NCBI GenBank assembly: GCA_937877075.1
Contig: CALEGD010000096.1
Coordinates: forward strand, 1-31,833
Length of the DNA: 31,833 bases
Reading direction: 5' to 3'
Source of the DNA: an uncultured Acholeplasmatales bacterium
GTDB lineage: Bacteria; Bacillota_I; Bacilli_A; ML615J-28; CAG-698
Positions 15,391 through 23,819 of this stretch are shown here, piece by piece; the first letter of the stretch is position 1; every line of letters starts with the position of its first letter. The translations under genes were made by a program, and so were the position numbers. A model generated the notes under the pieces. It saw only the letters and a list, made by a program, of their open reading frames with translations, was not told the DNA's origin and did not search any database.

Positions 15391-16618
15391 TTCTTGCCTC
15401 CTCATCCTCTTTGTGAAGCGGAATTATATCTACTTCTTCACTATCTTCATTCGCAAGGGCAGCTTCTGCATCAAACTTTTTCTTCTTAATTATTTTTGCA
15501 ATAAATATTCGGAAAACCAAAGCAAATGCACTGAAATAAATAATAATTGCTGTAATGATATCAATAATTTCAATCATGACAATTGATTGTACAAAGAAAC
15601 CACCTCTTTGTATATGAGTAATAAAGAGACCGGAAAAAATTATTCCGATTGGATTTGATAATCCAAGAAGGGCAACAGGTATTCCGTTAAAACCTTCTGC
15701 AGCTAAAATTTCTTCTGCAGATAAAGTGTTTCCAACATAATGGGCACCGGGAGCAATCATTTTTAAGGCGCCTCCAAGTCCAGCTAAAGCACCCGCGATT
15801 GTCATCGAGAGTATAATGCTCTTCTTTTCATTAATTCCAGCATAGCGGCTGGCATAACGGTTAAAACCAACACCTTTAAGTTCAAAACCAAATTTAGTCT
15901 TATTTAAAATAATATATATCAAAACTGCAACTAAAATTGCAATTAGAATTCCAATATCGATTCTAGAACCGCTAAAGATTTTGTCTAAACCAAATTTAGG
16001 CAAAAATGCTTGTTTACTGATTTTAAAGGTTTCATGACGATGAGTATCAAAAATCGTTGAATTTCCTCTAATCAACATATTTGTAAAATACATGCCGATA
16101 TAGTTAAACAAAATTGAAGTAATAACTTCATTTACATTAAAGACCGCTTTAAAGAAACCTGGGATAAACCCCCAAAAAGCTCCTGCTAAAACACCGGCAA
16201 GTATCGCAAATACCCATTGAAAAGCCCCAAGAGAACCTCCGTAAAAAGCGACCATCAATGTTGTGAATTGTGCTACCATGAATTGTCCGGAAGCACCGAT
16301 ATTAAAAAGGCCAGTCTTAAATGCAAAACCGACGGATAAACCGGTTAAAATGATTGGTGTCGCATAATAAAGCATATCCCCGATACCGACAAGAATTGAT
16401 TTCGGATCACCGAAAGAGCCAGCTAAAATGCCTCCAAAAGCGGGAAAAGCGGTTCTCGGATTGGAAATTAACAAAATCAGAAAACCAATGAAGAGCCCCA
16501 AGATAATTGATAAAAGGACGGAAACAAAGGTTTTAAATCCGTTTTTCTTAGATAGTTCTTTAAGAAACCCTTCTAAACTGGAAAAGGATTTGTTTTGAAA
16601 ACTGCGATTATCAGCCAT
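15383..16618 (-). CDS. nupB: Nucleoside ABC transporter, permease subunit 1
   Basis: The start at 16616-16618 has AAGGAAGGA upstream; the gene overlaps the ATPase gene by eight bases. The 411-residue protein has a hydrophilic N-terminal tail of about 40 residues, then multiple membrane segments and an acidic C-terminal tail (EDSEEVDIIPLHKEDEE). The motif FKTGLFNIGASGQFMVA and the ATPase-contact loop GVGFNRYASRYAGINEKKS are characteristic of NupB/NupP-type permeases. It pairs with the smaller permease encoded downstream. Confidence 0.93.
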   Translation of the reverse strand: MADNRSFQNKSFSSLEGFLKELSKKNGFKTFVSVLLSIILGLFIGFLILLISNPRTAFPAFGGILAGSFGDPKSILVGIGDMLYYATPIILTGLSVGFAFKTGLFNIGASGQFMVAQFTTLMVAFYGGSLGAFQWVFAILAGVLAGAFWGFIPGFFKAVFNVNEVITSILFNYIGMYFTNMLIRGNSTIFDTHRHETFKISKQAFLPKFGLDKIFSGSRIDIGILIAILVAVLIYIILNKTKFGFELKGVGFNRYASRYAGINEKKSIILSMTIAGALAGLGGALKMIAPGAHYVGNTLSAEEILAAEGFNGIPVALLGLSNPIGIIFSGLFITHIQRGGFFVQSIVMIEIIDIITAIIIYFSAFALVFRIFIAKIIKKKKFDAEAALANEDSEEVDIIPLHKEDEEARNG

Positions 16619-18152
16619 TATATGTTCCTTCCTTTCCACCGGTCATATAAAGACCGAGTTCTTGCTCATTTGTAGTTTCAGGATCAAGTTCCGCAACAAT
16701 CTTTCCTTCATACATAACTAGAATACGATCACTTAAACTTAAGACTTCTTCTAGTTCCAATGATATTAGAAGTATTGCTTTTCCATTTTCACGTTCTTTT
16801 AAAATCTGGTTATGGATATATTCAATTGCACCAACATCAAGTCCTCGAGTAACCTGTACGGCCACTAATAAATCCGAACCCTTATCGATTTCACGAGCAA
16901 TAATAGCCTTTTGTTGGTTTCCGCCGGACATACTTCGGGCAATTGTGGATCTACCTTGACCACTGCGAATATCATATTGTTCAATCAATCGGTCCGCAAA
17001 ATTATTAATCTTATCCATATTGAGAAAACCAAATTTCTGAAATCCACTCGTGTGATATTGTTTTAAAGCAAGGTTATAAGCAAGATTATAATCAAGGATT
17101 AAACCATACTTATGGCGATCCTCAGGAATATGGCTAATGCCATGATCATTACGGTAACGGATGCTCTTATCGGTAATATCTTCTCCATTTAAAATCACAG
17201 TTCCGGAAGCAATCTTATTCATTCCTGTTAAGGCATAAACAAGCTCTGATTGACCATTGCCTTCTATTCCGGCAATACAGACAATTTCTCCTTTCCTAAC
17301 CGTAAAACTAACATCATTAACTGCATTTTTATTACTTAAGGAAGAAATAACAGTCAAGTTCTGAACTGAAAGAACAGTATCTGTGGGATTTGCCTTAGTT
17401 TTATTAATCGTAAATTGTATATCACGACCGACCATCATTTTTGAAAGTTCAGGAATCGAAGTTTTTGAGGTTTCAACTGTGCCGATAAGTTTTCCTCGTC
17501 TTAAAACGGTACAACGATCTGAAATCTTTATAATCTCATTTAATTTATGTGTTATGAAGATGATGGATTTACCTTCATTGACTAAATTTCGCATAATGCC
17601 CATTAATTCATCTATTTCTTGTGGCGTGAGCACGGCGGTTGGTTCGTCAAATATCAGAATTTCGTTTTCACGATACAGCATCTTCAAGATTTCAACTCTT
17701 TGTTGCATTCCGACACTGATATCTTCTATCAAAGCATCGGGATTAATATGGAGTTTATAGGCTTTACTCAGTTCAACAACCTTCTGTCTTGCTTTCTTAC
17801 GGTCAATAAAAGGTCCGTTCATTAGCTCATGCCCCATTATGATATTATCCAAGACAGTAAAGTTTTCTACAAGTTTAAAATGTTGATGAACCATTCCGAT
17901 TCCAAGGTCATTGGCATCGTTGGGGTTTTTAATGTGAACCAATTCTCCATTTTTACGAATTTCACCGAATTCAGGTTGATAAAGCCCAAAAAGAACGCTC
18001 ATCAGCGTTGATTTTCCGGCTCCATTTTCACCCAACAAAGCATGGACTTCCCCCTTTTTTAATTGCAGGGTAATATCATCATTAGCCTTGATTCCAGGAA
18101 ATTCTTTAGTAATGTGCAACATTTCAATAATATAATTCACAGTACCTACCAT
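16611..18152 (-). CDS. nupA: Nucleoside ABC transporter, tandem ATP-binding protein
   Basis: This 513-residue protein has two ATP-binding domains, as in NupA/NupO and sugar ATPases of the RbsA type. The first is complete: GENGAGKST Walker A, VGMQQRVEILKML signature, EILIFDEPTAVL Walker B. The second is degenerate at Walker A (IEGNGQSEL) but has the signature MSGGNQQKAIIARE and ends in the TRGLDVGAIEYIH segment. In relatives that segment is usually QPTRGLD; here it is QVTRGLD, a notable Pro-to-Val change. The ATG start has AAGG four bases upstream; GTG four codons later is an alternative. The gene follows bmpA after an 80-base gap containing a 13-bp hairpin. Confidence 0.93.
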   Translation of the reverse strand: MVGTVNYIIEMLHITKEFPGIKANDDITLQLKKGEVHALLGENGAGKSTLMSVLFGLYQPEFGEIRKNGELVHIKNPNDANDLGIGMVHQHFKLVENFTVLDNIIMGHELMNGPFIDRKKARQKVVELSKAYKLHINPDALIEDISVGMQQRVEILKMLYRENEILIFDEPTAVLTPQEIDELMGIMRNLVNEGKSIIFITHKLNEIIKISDRCTVLRRGKLIGTVETSKTSIPELSKMMVGRDIQFTINKTKANPTDTVLSVQNLTVISSLSNKNAVNDVSFTVRKGEIVCIAGIEGNGQSELVYALTGMNKIASGTVILNGEDITDKSIRYRNDHGISHIPEDRHKYGLILDYNLAYNLALKQYHTSGFQKFGFLNMDKINNFADRLIEQYDIRSGQGRSTIARSMSGGNQQKAIIAREIDKGSDLLVAVQVTRGLDVGAIEYIHNQILKERENGKAILLISLELEEVLSLSDRILVMYEGKIVAELDPETTNEQELGLYMTGGKEGTYNG

Positions 18153-18183
18153 TTATCCTTTCGAAAATTATCACTATATTGAA

Positions 18184-18212
18184 GAATAAGAAAGGGAGAC
18201 CCTTTCTTATTC
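18184..18212. terminator. 13-bp perfect hairpin between bmpA and nupA
   Basis: GAATAAGAAAGGG (18184-18196) and CCCTTTCTTATTC (18200-18212) pair perfectly around a three-base loop. On the minus strand it is followed by TTCAATATAG, without a T run. It probably acts as a partial terminator or as a 3' stability element that raises binding-protein mRNA above transporter mRNA. Confidence 0.75.
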
Positions 18213-18232
18213 TTTCATACTTTACTATTTGC

Positions 18233-19324
18233 TTACGCTACAACAGTGACTGTAACTTTTGATACAATAAGTTCGTTTTCTTTATTGGCTTTTGTCAGAT
18301 CGAAGGGGATTACAATTTTTCCGTCTACCAGATCTTTAAATACTGCATCGTATTGGGCTTTTGTGAAGATGTTAAATTTCGCATTTTCATTCATTACCAG
18401 ACCAACACCGTCTTTTGCTGCATCAAGGGTTACTGATAGTCCGCCAGCTTCTTCATCCCAGTCGCCACCGAAGAATGATTCGAGTGCGGTGTATGCAGCA
18501 ATGCCGATACCTTTGGTTGCAGAAGTAATAACAGTAGGTGATTCTTGGCTTTGGTCAACGTCTACACCGATAACAAGTTTATTATCAACCGCAGCTGCTG
18601 CCATTACAGAATTACCAACGGATCCGCCACAGGCGAAAATAATTGATACACCATCAGAATACATTGTTGCAGAAGTTGATTGGTTTCTACTATTTGCTTG
18701 AAAGTCGCCTGTATAGTGATATTTAATTGTAATATCCTTATTATCTTCTATAGCTGCCGCATTGGCACCAAAGATGAACCCTTGACCGTATCTAATAACG
18801 GCAGGAACAGCCATTCCGCCCATAAATCCTAAATTTGTGTGACCTTCTTTAACGGCTGCATATCCAGCTAAATAACCAACTTGTTCTTCAGCAAAAAAGA
18901 TTGAATAAGTATTGTCCATTAATGTTCCATTATTGTCTGGATCCTCGTCAAAGGCATTAACGTTTGCAGGGTTTCCATCGATAATAACGAATTTAGTATT
19001 AGGATATTGTGCCTGGCAAATATTAATTGCTTCCTCAAATAAATATCCCGGTGTGATAACAATTTTAGCCCCATTAGAAATAGCAAGTTCAATAGCAGCG
19101 ACATAGGCATCAGTATCCTTGCTGGTTGGTTTGTAATACTTGTGAGGTATTCCGTACTCTTCAGCATATTTTTTGATACCTTCCCAAGTTCCTTGGTTAA
19201 AGGATCTGTCATCGATATCACCGAGGTCGGTAACCATCGCGATTGCATACTCGCCTTCTTCCTTACAGCTTGTAAGAACAAAAGCGCTAAGGACCATGAT
19301 GAATAAGAAAATAAATTTTTTCAT
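18233..19324 (-). CDS. bmpA: BMP-family nucleoside-binding lipoprotein
   Basis: This 363-residue protein is the extracytoplasmic substrate receptor of the importer encoded by the next three genes. Residues 1-20 are a lipoprotein signal with lipobox LTSC (Cys20). The mature part starts like BMP/Med/PnrA proteins: IAMVTDLGDIDDRSFNQGTW. It carries the family's GAKIVITPGYLF, FVIIDGNP, FAEEQVGYLAGYAA, GFMGGMAVPAVIRYGQGF, and IFACGGSVGNSV with VIGVDVDQS. Family members bind purine nucleosides (PnrA of Treponema) or a wider nucleoside range. AGGAGG precedes the start, and a strong promoter with an overlapping palindrome lies upstream. Confidence 0.95.
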   Translation of the reverse strand: MKKFIFLFIMVLSAFVLTSCKEEGEYAIAMVTDLGDIDDRSFNQGTWEGIKKYAEEYGIPHKYYKPTSKDTDAYVAAIELAISNGAKIVITPGYLFEEAINICQAQYPNTKFVIIDGNPANVNAFDEDPDNNGTLMDNTYSIFFAEEQVGYLAGYAAVKEGHTNLGFMGGMAVPAVIRYGQGFIFGANAAAIEDNKDITIKYHYTGDFQANSRNQSTSATMYSDGVSIIFACGGSVGNSVMAAAAVDNKLVIGVDVDQSQESPTVITSATKGIGIAAYTALESFFGGDWDEEAGGLSVTLDAAKDGVGLVMNENAKFNIFTKAQYDAVFKDLVDGKIVIPFDLTKANKENELIVSKVTVTVVA

Positions 19325-19365
19325 TTTTCCTCCTAATATTTCTTAGTCATTGTAAACTACACTCC

Positions 19366-19394
19366 ATTTTAGCAAAATTATTGATAATTGTCAA
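19366..19394 (-). promoter_or_regulatory. Promoter of the bmpA-nupABC operon
   Basis: TTGACA (19389-19394), 17 bases, TAAAAT (19366-19371) with a TGC extension, minus strand; leader of about 35 bases. Confidence 0.88.
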
Positions 19395-19395
19395 T
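19380..19395. promoter_or_regulatory. Palindrome over the bmpA -35 element
   Basis: ATTGATAATTGTCAAT is palindromic at 14 of 16 positions and covers the -35. It is placed as a repressor operator would be; the regulator is unknown. Confidence 0.45.
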
Positions 19396-19476
19396 ATTCC
19401 GAAGCTTCTTTTATGATGTTTCGTATATTTCTATTTTTGCCTATTAATCTAGTATTATTAACAAAATAATAAGTAA

Positions 19477-20286
19477 TCATTCAATCTCTCCGATATTCTT
19501 CATATCTTCTGAAGAGATTTCAAAATCAAAAATATTTAGATTTTCTATAATCCTCGATTCAGTAATTGATTTAGGAAGCGGAAGTAAACCAAGTTGATAG
19601 CTCCAGCGAATTAAGATTTGAGCTGCAGATTTTCCATGTTTTGCGGCAATATCCGCATACTTCTTACTCTGTAATATTTTTCCAGTCGCAAGTGGCGAAT
19701 ATGCTTCAACAAGAATTCCATTTTCCTGACAATAACGAATGTTTTCAGTTGGGATATGTTCAGGATGAACACGGATTTGATTAACCATAGGCTTAATTTT
19801 GGTATTCTTGGTTAAGATATCAAGATGACCGGGTAAAAAATTCGAAACGCCGATAGAACGGATTTTACCTTCTTCATAGAGCTTTTCAAAAGCTCTCCAG
19901 GAAGCAATATTCGCATCCATATAATCATAACCATCACTTTCTATTCCCCATGGTTTTACATTGTGAATCAAATATAAATCAAGATACTCAAGTCCGAGAT
20001 TTGCAAGCGACTTCTCAAACTCATCAAGAGCTTCCTGATAACCTTTGATGTTTGCGGAAAGTTTTGTTGTTACATAAACCTCTTCCCGTTTGATTCCTGA
20101 ATCCTTTAACGCTTTACCGACACTTTTCTCATTTCCATAAACCATTGCCGTATCAAGATGACGATAACCGGCTTTTAAAGCAGCAAGAACAGAATTATAA
20201 GCTACTTCTCCTTCCGGTATTTGCCAAGTCCCGAAACCAATTGCCGGAATCTTAACTCCGTTTTCTAAAGTAAAGTAATTATTCAT
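19477..20286 (-). CDS. Aldo/keto reductase
   Basis: This 269-residue protein is a complete AKR-type NADPH-dependent carbonyl reductase of the short bacterial (2,5-diketogluconate reductase-like) group. The catalytic tetrad is visible: Asp and Tyr in LDTAMVYGNE, Lys in VTTKLS and His in LYLIHN. IRSIGVSNFLPGHL and LPLPKSITESRI give the NADPH-binding loop. Start ATG follows GGAGG. It is the last gene of the dehydrogenase cluster, 75 bases after rocA, with a -10 of its own. It could dispose of an aldehyde such as glutamate semialdehyde, but this is only context. Confidence 0.9.
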   Translation of the reverse strand: MNNYFTLENGVKIPAIGFGTWQIPEGEVAYNSVLAALKAGYRHLDTAMVYGNEKSVGKALKDSGIKREEVYVTTKLSANIKGYQEALDEFEKSLANLGLEYLDLYLIHNVKPWGIESDGYDYMDANIASWRAFEKLYEEGKIRSIGVSNFLPGHLDILTKNTKIKPMVNQIRVHPEHIPTENIRYCQENGILVEAYSPLATGKILQSKKYADIAAKHGKSAAQILIRWSYQLGLLPLPKSITESRIIENLNIFDFEISSEDMKNIGEIE

Positions 20287-20315
20287 AAAAAACCTCCTTC
20301 ATTAAGTCTACCTGA

Positions 20316-20321
20316 ATTATA
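20316..20321 (-). promoter_or_regulatory. Possible internal promoter for the aldo/keto reductase
   Basis: TATAAT on the minus strand 30 bases before the start; the -35 at 17 bases is CTGCAA, a partial match. Confidence 0.4.
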
Positions 20322-20361
20322 CAAGTTTCTAATAGGTTTTGCAGTTATTTCGCTTTCTATT

Positions 20362-21918
20362 TTAAAAACTTTCGGAAATACTCTTGCCTTGCATATGGAG
20401 AATTAAATAATCGGGTCCTCCGGCCTTAGAATCGGTTCCACTCATATTAAAGCCTCCAAAAGGTTGATAACCTACAATTGCCCCAGTACATTTGCGGTTC
20501 AAATAGAGATTTCCAACCTGAAAATCTTCCCTGGCCCTTTCTAAATGGAATCTATTATTAGAAATAACCGAGCCTGTTAATCCATATTCGCTGTTATTAG
20601 CAACCCCTAAGCCTTCCTCAAAACTCTTAACCTTGGTAATCGCTAAGACCGGTCCAAATATTTCTTCCTGCATGATTTTCGCATCCTGTGGAACATCCGC
20701 AAAAACCGTCGGACTGATAAAATAACCGGTTTTAGAATCAACCAATCCACCTGCAACAAGCCTTCCCTCTTCCATTCCAATTTGAAGATAATTGCTGATT
20801 CTGTCAAATGCCTTTTGGTCAATAACCGGGCCCATAAAATTATCAGGATTAGAGGGATCGCCTAGGGTAAGAGAATTTGTTTTTAAAACAATCTTTTCTA
20901 AAACTTCATCATAGACTTTTTCATGAATTATAGCTCGCGAACAAGCACTGCATTTTTGACCGCTGAAACCAAATGCCGACTTAACAATTTCTGATGCAAC
21001 AAATTCGGTATCAATGCCTTCATCAACAAGAATCGCATCCTTACCTCCCATCTCGGCAATTACCCGTTTCAACCAGATTTGACCCTTCTGGACCTTAGCG
21101 GCTTTTTCATAGATTTCAACTCCGACAGCTTTTGAACCGGTAAAGGAAATAAAACGGGTCTTTGGATGATTGACAATATAATCACCGATTTCAGAACCCT
21201 TGCCGGGAATCAAATTAATAACTCCCGCAGGTAGGCCGGCTTCTTCCATAATTTCTAGGAAACGGTAAGCGATAACGGAAGTATTTGATGAAGGTTTTAG
21301 TAGAACCGTATTGCCGCTGACAATAGCGGCACAAGTCATTCCCGTTAAAATAGCCAAAGGGAAATTCCAAGGGGTAATGATTGCACCGACTCCGAGCGGA
21401 ATATAACGGTATTCATTTCTTTCTAAATTACGTCGGCTGATAATTCTCTCATCAATTTTTTCAAGTTCCAATATTTGTCTTCCATAATACTCTAAAAAAT
21501 CAATTCCTTCCGCGACATCCGCATCTGCTTCAACCCATGGTTTTCCCGCTTCAAGGGTTTCCAAAGCATTAAGTTCAAAACGACGACGCCGGTAAATTGC
21601 CGCAGCCTTAAAAAGAATGTCTGCTCGAACCTGTGAGGGGACTTTACTCCAAGTTTTAAAAGTTTCAAGAGCAGCTTCCATCGCTGTTTCTGCTTCCGAA
21701 ATTCCGGCTTGATGAACTTCTCCGATGATTTCCCGGTGATTTGCAGGATTGACGGATGTAAGCAAATTGTCGGTTTTAACTCTTTTTCCGTTAATTATTA
21801 AGGGAATTTGCTTTCCGAATTTTTCCCTTTCTTTTAGTAGAGCTTCCTGATATTTCTTCTGATTTTCAGGAAGACTGTAATCAAAAATAGGTTCCGTTTT
21901 ATAAGGATAAATTGCCAT
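20362..21918 (-). CDS. rocA: 1-pyrroline-5-carboxylate dehydrogenase (RocA type)
   Basis: This enzyme oxidises glutamate semialdehyde, in equilibrium with 1-pyrroline-5-carboxylate, to glutamate with NAD+. The 518 residues align well by eye with RocA/PutA-type aldehyde dehydrogenases: the N-terminal NPANHREIIGEV, the adenine-nucleotide site TPWNFPLAILTGM and LKPSSNTSV, FTGSKAVG, the catalytic Glu of AEMGGKDA (Glu289), the nucleophile in SGQKCSA (Cys323), EEIFGPVLAI, and the FGGFNMSGTDSKAGGPDYL tail. That tail, binding the substrate carboxylate, separates P5C dehydrogenases from general aldehyde dehydrogenases. It lies 14 bases after a flavin dehydrogenase gene, pointing to proline, hydroxyproline or arginine-derived opine oxidation. 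Confidence 0.95.
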   Translation of the reverse strand: MAIYPYKTEPIFDYSLPENQKKYQEALLKEREKFGKQIPLIINGKRVKTDNLLTSVNPANHREIIGEVHQAGISEAETAMEAALETFKTWSKVPSQVRADILFKAAAIYRRRRFELNALETLEAGKPWVEADADVAEGIDFLEYYGRQILELEKIDERIISRRNLERNEYRYIPLGVGAIITPWNFPLAILTGMTCAAIVSGNTVLLKPSSNTSVIAYRFLEIMEEAGLPAGVINLIPGKGSEIGDYIVNHPKTRFISFTGSKAVGVEIYEKAAKVQKGQIWLKRVIAEMGGKDAILVDEGIDTEFVASEIVKSAFGFSGQKCSACSRAIIHEKVYDEVLEKIVLKTNSLTLGDPSNPDNFMGPVIDQKAFDRISNYLQIGMEEGRLVAGGLVDSKTGYFISPTVFADVPQDAKIMQEEIFGPVLAITKVKSFEEGLGVANNSEYGLTGSVISNNRFHLERAREDFQVGNLYLNRKCTGAIVGYQPFGGFNMSGTDSKAGGPDYLILHMQGKSISESF

Positions 21919-21932
21919 AAAAATCTCCTTTC

Positions 21933-23075
21933 CTAAACAACAGATTTTTCATAAGAAATATTTTTTCCGCTTTCAAAGCGTTTTAGATCCAACTCACTAA
22001 TATCAATCGATGTTTCTTCTCCGAGAATTATCTCAGCTAAAAGTTGACCAGTCATCGGTGCAAACATAAAACCATGGCCACTGAAGCCGATTGCCAGATA
22101 AAAACCTTCTATATCGGTTTTTCCAAGAATCGGTTGACGGTCAGGAGTCATTGTATAAGACCCCGCCCATTGTCTGACCACTCTTAGGTTCCCGACTGCC
22201 GGCAGTATCTCACAAACCGTCTTGGCCATCTCATCTAAAAATTGCCAACTTGAAGTCAAACTATGGCTTTTTGGTTCACCTAAAGTACTGCGTCCCATAA
22301 TGAAACCGCCGTGAGGTACTTGTTGACAGTAAAGATTTTTCCCAAAAGACATAACCATTGGACCTTGAATTCTTTCGACCGGTTCGGTAACTAATATCTC
22401 GTGACGTTCAGCATAAACCGGTAAGTTAAGTCCGACTAAATTACCGACTTCTCCGGCATATCCCCCGGCAGCATTAATAATGTTTTCTGTTTCAATTTCA
22501 CGATGATTGGTAATCGCCTTAACGATTTTATGGTTTTCAACAATAATTTCTTTCACTTCCTCATGGAAGAAAAACTCAACACCCAGTCGCTTTGCTGCTA
22601 GGTAATAAGCATCATTCATTTTAAAGGGATTAAGATGTCCGTCGGTCGGACAAAATGTAGCATTGATAAAAGCATCCGGATTCAAATGAGGAACGATTCT
22701 TAAGGCTTGCTCTTTATCGACTTTCAAAGACGGAATACCGAGACCGTTTTGAAGGAGAACGTTTTTAGAAAAATCCCGATTTTCTTCCTCATTTACCGCG
22801 AGGATTAAATATCCTTCCTGTTTAAACTCAATATCACCGGGATACTCTAAAACTTCCTGGGCCTTTTCAAAAAATTCTATACTAGCTTTGGAGAGTAAGC
22901 AGTTCATTTTTGCACCCCATTGTTGGCGGATTCCGGCGCCGCAACGACCGGTTGACCCTGAGGTAAGGTAGGATTTATCAACAACAACAATTCCCTTTTC
23001 ACCCTTTGAAGCCAGATTATAAGCAATACTGGAGCCACTGATTCCGGCACCTATAATCAAATAATTAGCCTTCAT
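21933..23075 (-). CDS. FAD-dependent amino-acid dehydrogenase subunit (DAO/HcnC-like, proline dehydrogenase beta type)
   Basis: The ATG at 23073-23075 is preferred (AGGTG seven bases upstream) over a GTG three codons earlier; it gives 380 residues and overlaps the upstream gene by 11 bases. It is a DAO-fold flavoprotein: YLIIGAGISGSSIAYNLASKG is the FAD-binding motif (20 residues shown in part), STGRCGAGIRQQWGA the flavin loop, and RQWAGSYTMTPDRQPILG with GFSGHGFMFAP the C-terminal flavin-binding end. This set is shared by the substrate-oxidising subunits of hydrogen cyanide synthase (HcnC), octopine/nopaline oxidase (OoxB), hydroxyproline dehydrogenase and archaeal proline dehydrogenase (PDH beta). 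With rocA next, proline or a related imino acid is the best guess; glycine or opines remain possible. Confidence 0.88.
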   Translation of the reverse strand: MKANYLIIGAGISGSSIAYNLASKGEKGIVVVDKSYLTSGSTGRCGAGIRQQWGAKMNCLLSKASIEFFEKAQEVLEYPGDIEFKQEGYLILAVNEEENRDFSKNVLLQNGLGIPSLKVDKEQALRIVPHLNPDAFINATFCPTDGHLNPFKMNDAYYLAAKRLGVEFFFHEEVKEIIVENHKIVKAITNHREIETENIINAAGGYAGEVGNLVGLNLPVYAERHEILVTEPVERIQGPMVMSFGKNLYCQQVPHGGFIMGRSTLGEPKSHSLTSSWQFLDEMAKTVCEILPAVGNLRVVRQWAGSYTMTPDRQPILGKTDIEGFYLAIGFSGHGFMFAPMTGQLLAEIILGEETSIDISELDLKRFESGKNISYEKSVV

Positions 23076-23346
23076 TATCGGCACCTTCTTTGATTAATAT
23101 TAATTTCACTCCCATAATAGGCGGCCTTTCGGTCGAAACTTTAATTTCCGAAATCCCGACATTTAAAAACTTTGCTAACTCTCGTTGAACCAATTGACCG
23201 CAGGTCGTTCCCTGACAAGGTCCCATTCCAATTCGAAGTAATCTTTTCAATTCTTCATAATCCGTATAACCAGCTTCCATTAGTTGCTGTAAATCCTCTA
23301 AAGTCACATCCTCACAACGGCAAATAATTATTTCCTGCTTTTTCAT
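23065..23346 (-). CDS. BFD-like [2Fe-2S] protein, stand-alone
   Basis: This 93-residue protein has the four cysteines of a BFD-type (bacterioferritin-associated ferredoxin) [2Fe-2S] domain: CRCEDVT near residue 9 and GPCQGTTC near residue 43. In HcnB, OoxA and hydroxyproline dehydrogenase alpha subunits this domain is fused at the C-terminus of the flavoprotein; here it is its own gene, and the flavoprotein encoded two genes upstream is correspondingly short. It overlaps the ferredoxin gene by ATGA and the next gene by 11 bases, so the subunits are probably made in fixed ratio. The role is electron transfer within the dehydrogenase complex. Confidence 0.88.
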   Translation of the reverse strand: MKKQEIIICRCEDVTLEDLQQLMEAGYTDYEELKRLLRIGMGPCQGTTCGQLVQRELAKFLNVGISEIKVSTERPPIMGVKLILIKEGADNEG

Positions 23347-23819
23347 GCTTTCCCCTTAATCCCGGCAAAATCATATACTAGATCTTGATTTATCAAAACT
23401 TGAACCAAAAGGGTTCGATCTTGAATGGGACGATTTATCACCTTTTCAATCAAGGCCTGACCGATTATATTACCATTTCGGTCAACGGCATTCCATATTT
23501 CTCCTGCAATAGGTACAGGTAAGAACTCATAAGGTATTTTAAAGCGAATTTGCTCTCCTGCTTTTTGTACAACCTTTATGGCAAGACCCGGGCAAGAATA
23601 AACACAAATCCCGCATCCTGAACAAAGGTCAAGATTTAGTTTTGGTCTCTCATTAATATCGGGGCCGATAGTTATAGCATTAAAAGGACAGGAGGTGCTG
23701 CAGGGATTACACGGAATTTCTTCAAAACACTCAATCACTGCTTTGCCATTCTTTGTTATTTCTTTCGGAAAGCAGGATTGAATCTGTATTAAACTAGGTA
23801 TTCCCATCTTTTCAAACAT
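23343..23819 (-). CDS. Two-[4Fe-4S] ferredoxin-like subunit of the dehydrogenase
   Basis: The start at 23817-23819 has GGAGG six bases upstream; a longer frame lies inside the preceding gene. The 158-residue protein carries two cysteine clusters: CNPCSTSCP (with an earlier Cys in IECFEE) and CSGCGICVYSCP, enough for two [4Fe-4S] centres. The C-terminal third (about 90-158) is rich in strands and has no motif I know. Ferredoxin-like small subunits accompany archaeal multi-subunit proline dehydrogenases, so this is likely an electron-wire subunit. It overlaps both neighbours, by 8 and 4 bases. Confidence 0.85.
   Translation of the reverse strand: MFEKMGIPSLIQIQSCFPKEITKNGKAVIECFEEIPCNPCSTSCPFNAITIGPDINERPKLNLDLCSGCGICVYSCPGLAIKVVQKAGEQIRFKIPYEFLPVPIAGEIWNAVDRNGNIIGQALIEKVINRPIQDRTLLVQVLINQDLVYDFAGIKGKA

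Noticed and set aside
17383..17825. Two plus-strand open frames of 125 and 68 codons
   Set aside because: Both are antisense to the tandem ATPase gene, whose motifs are intact on the minus strand.
18246..18701. 151-codon open frame on the plus strand
   Set aside because: It is antisense to bmpA, has no ribosome binding site or promoter, and its composition mirrors the gene on the other strand.
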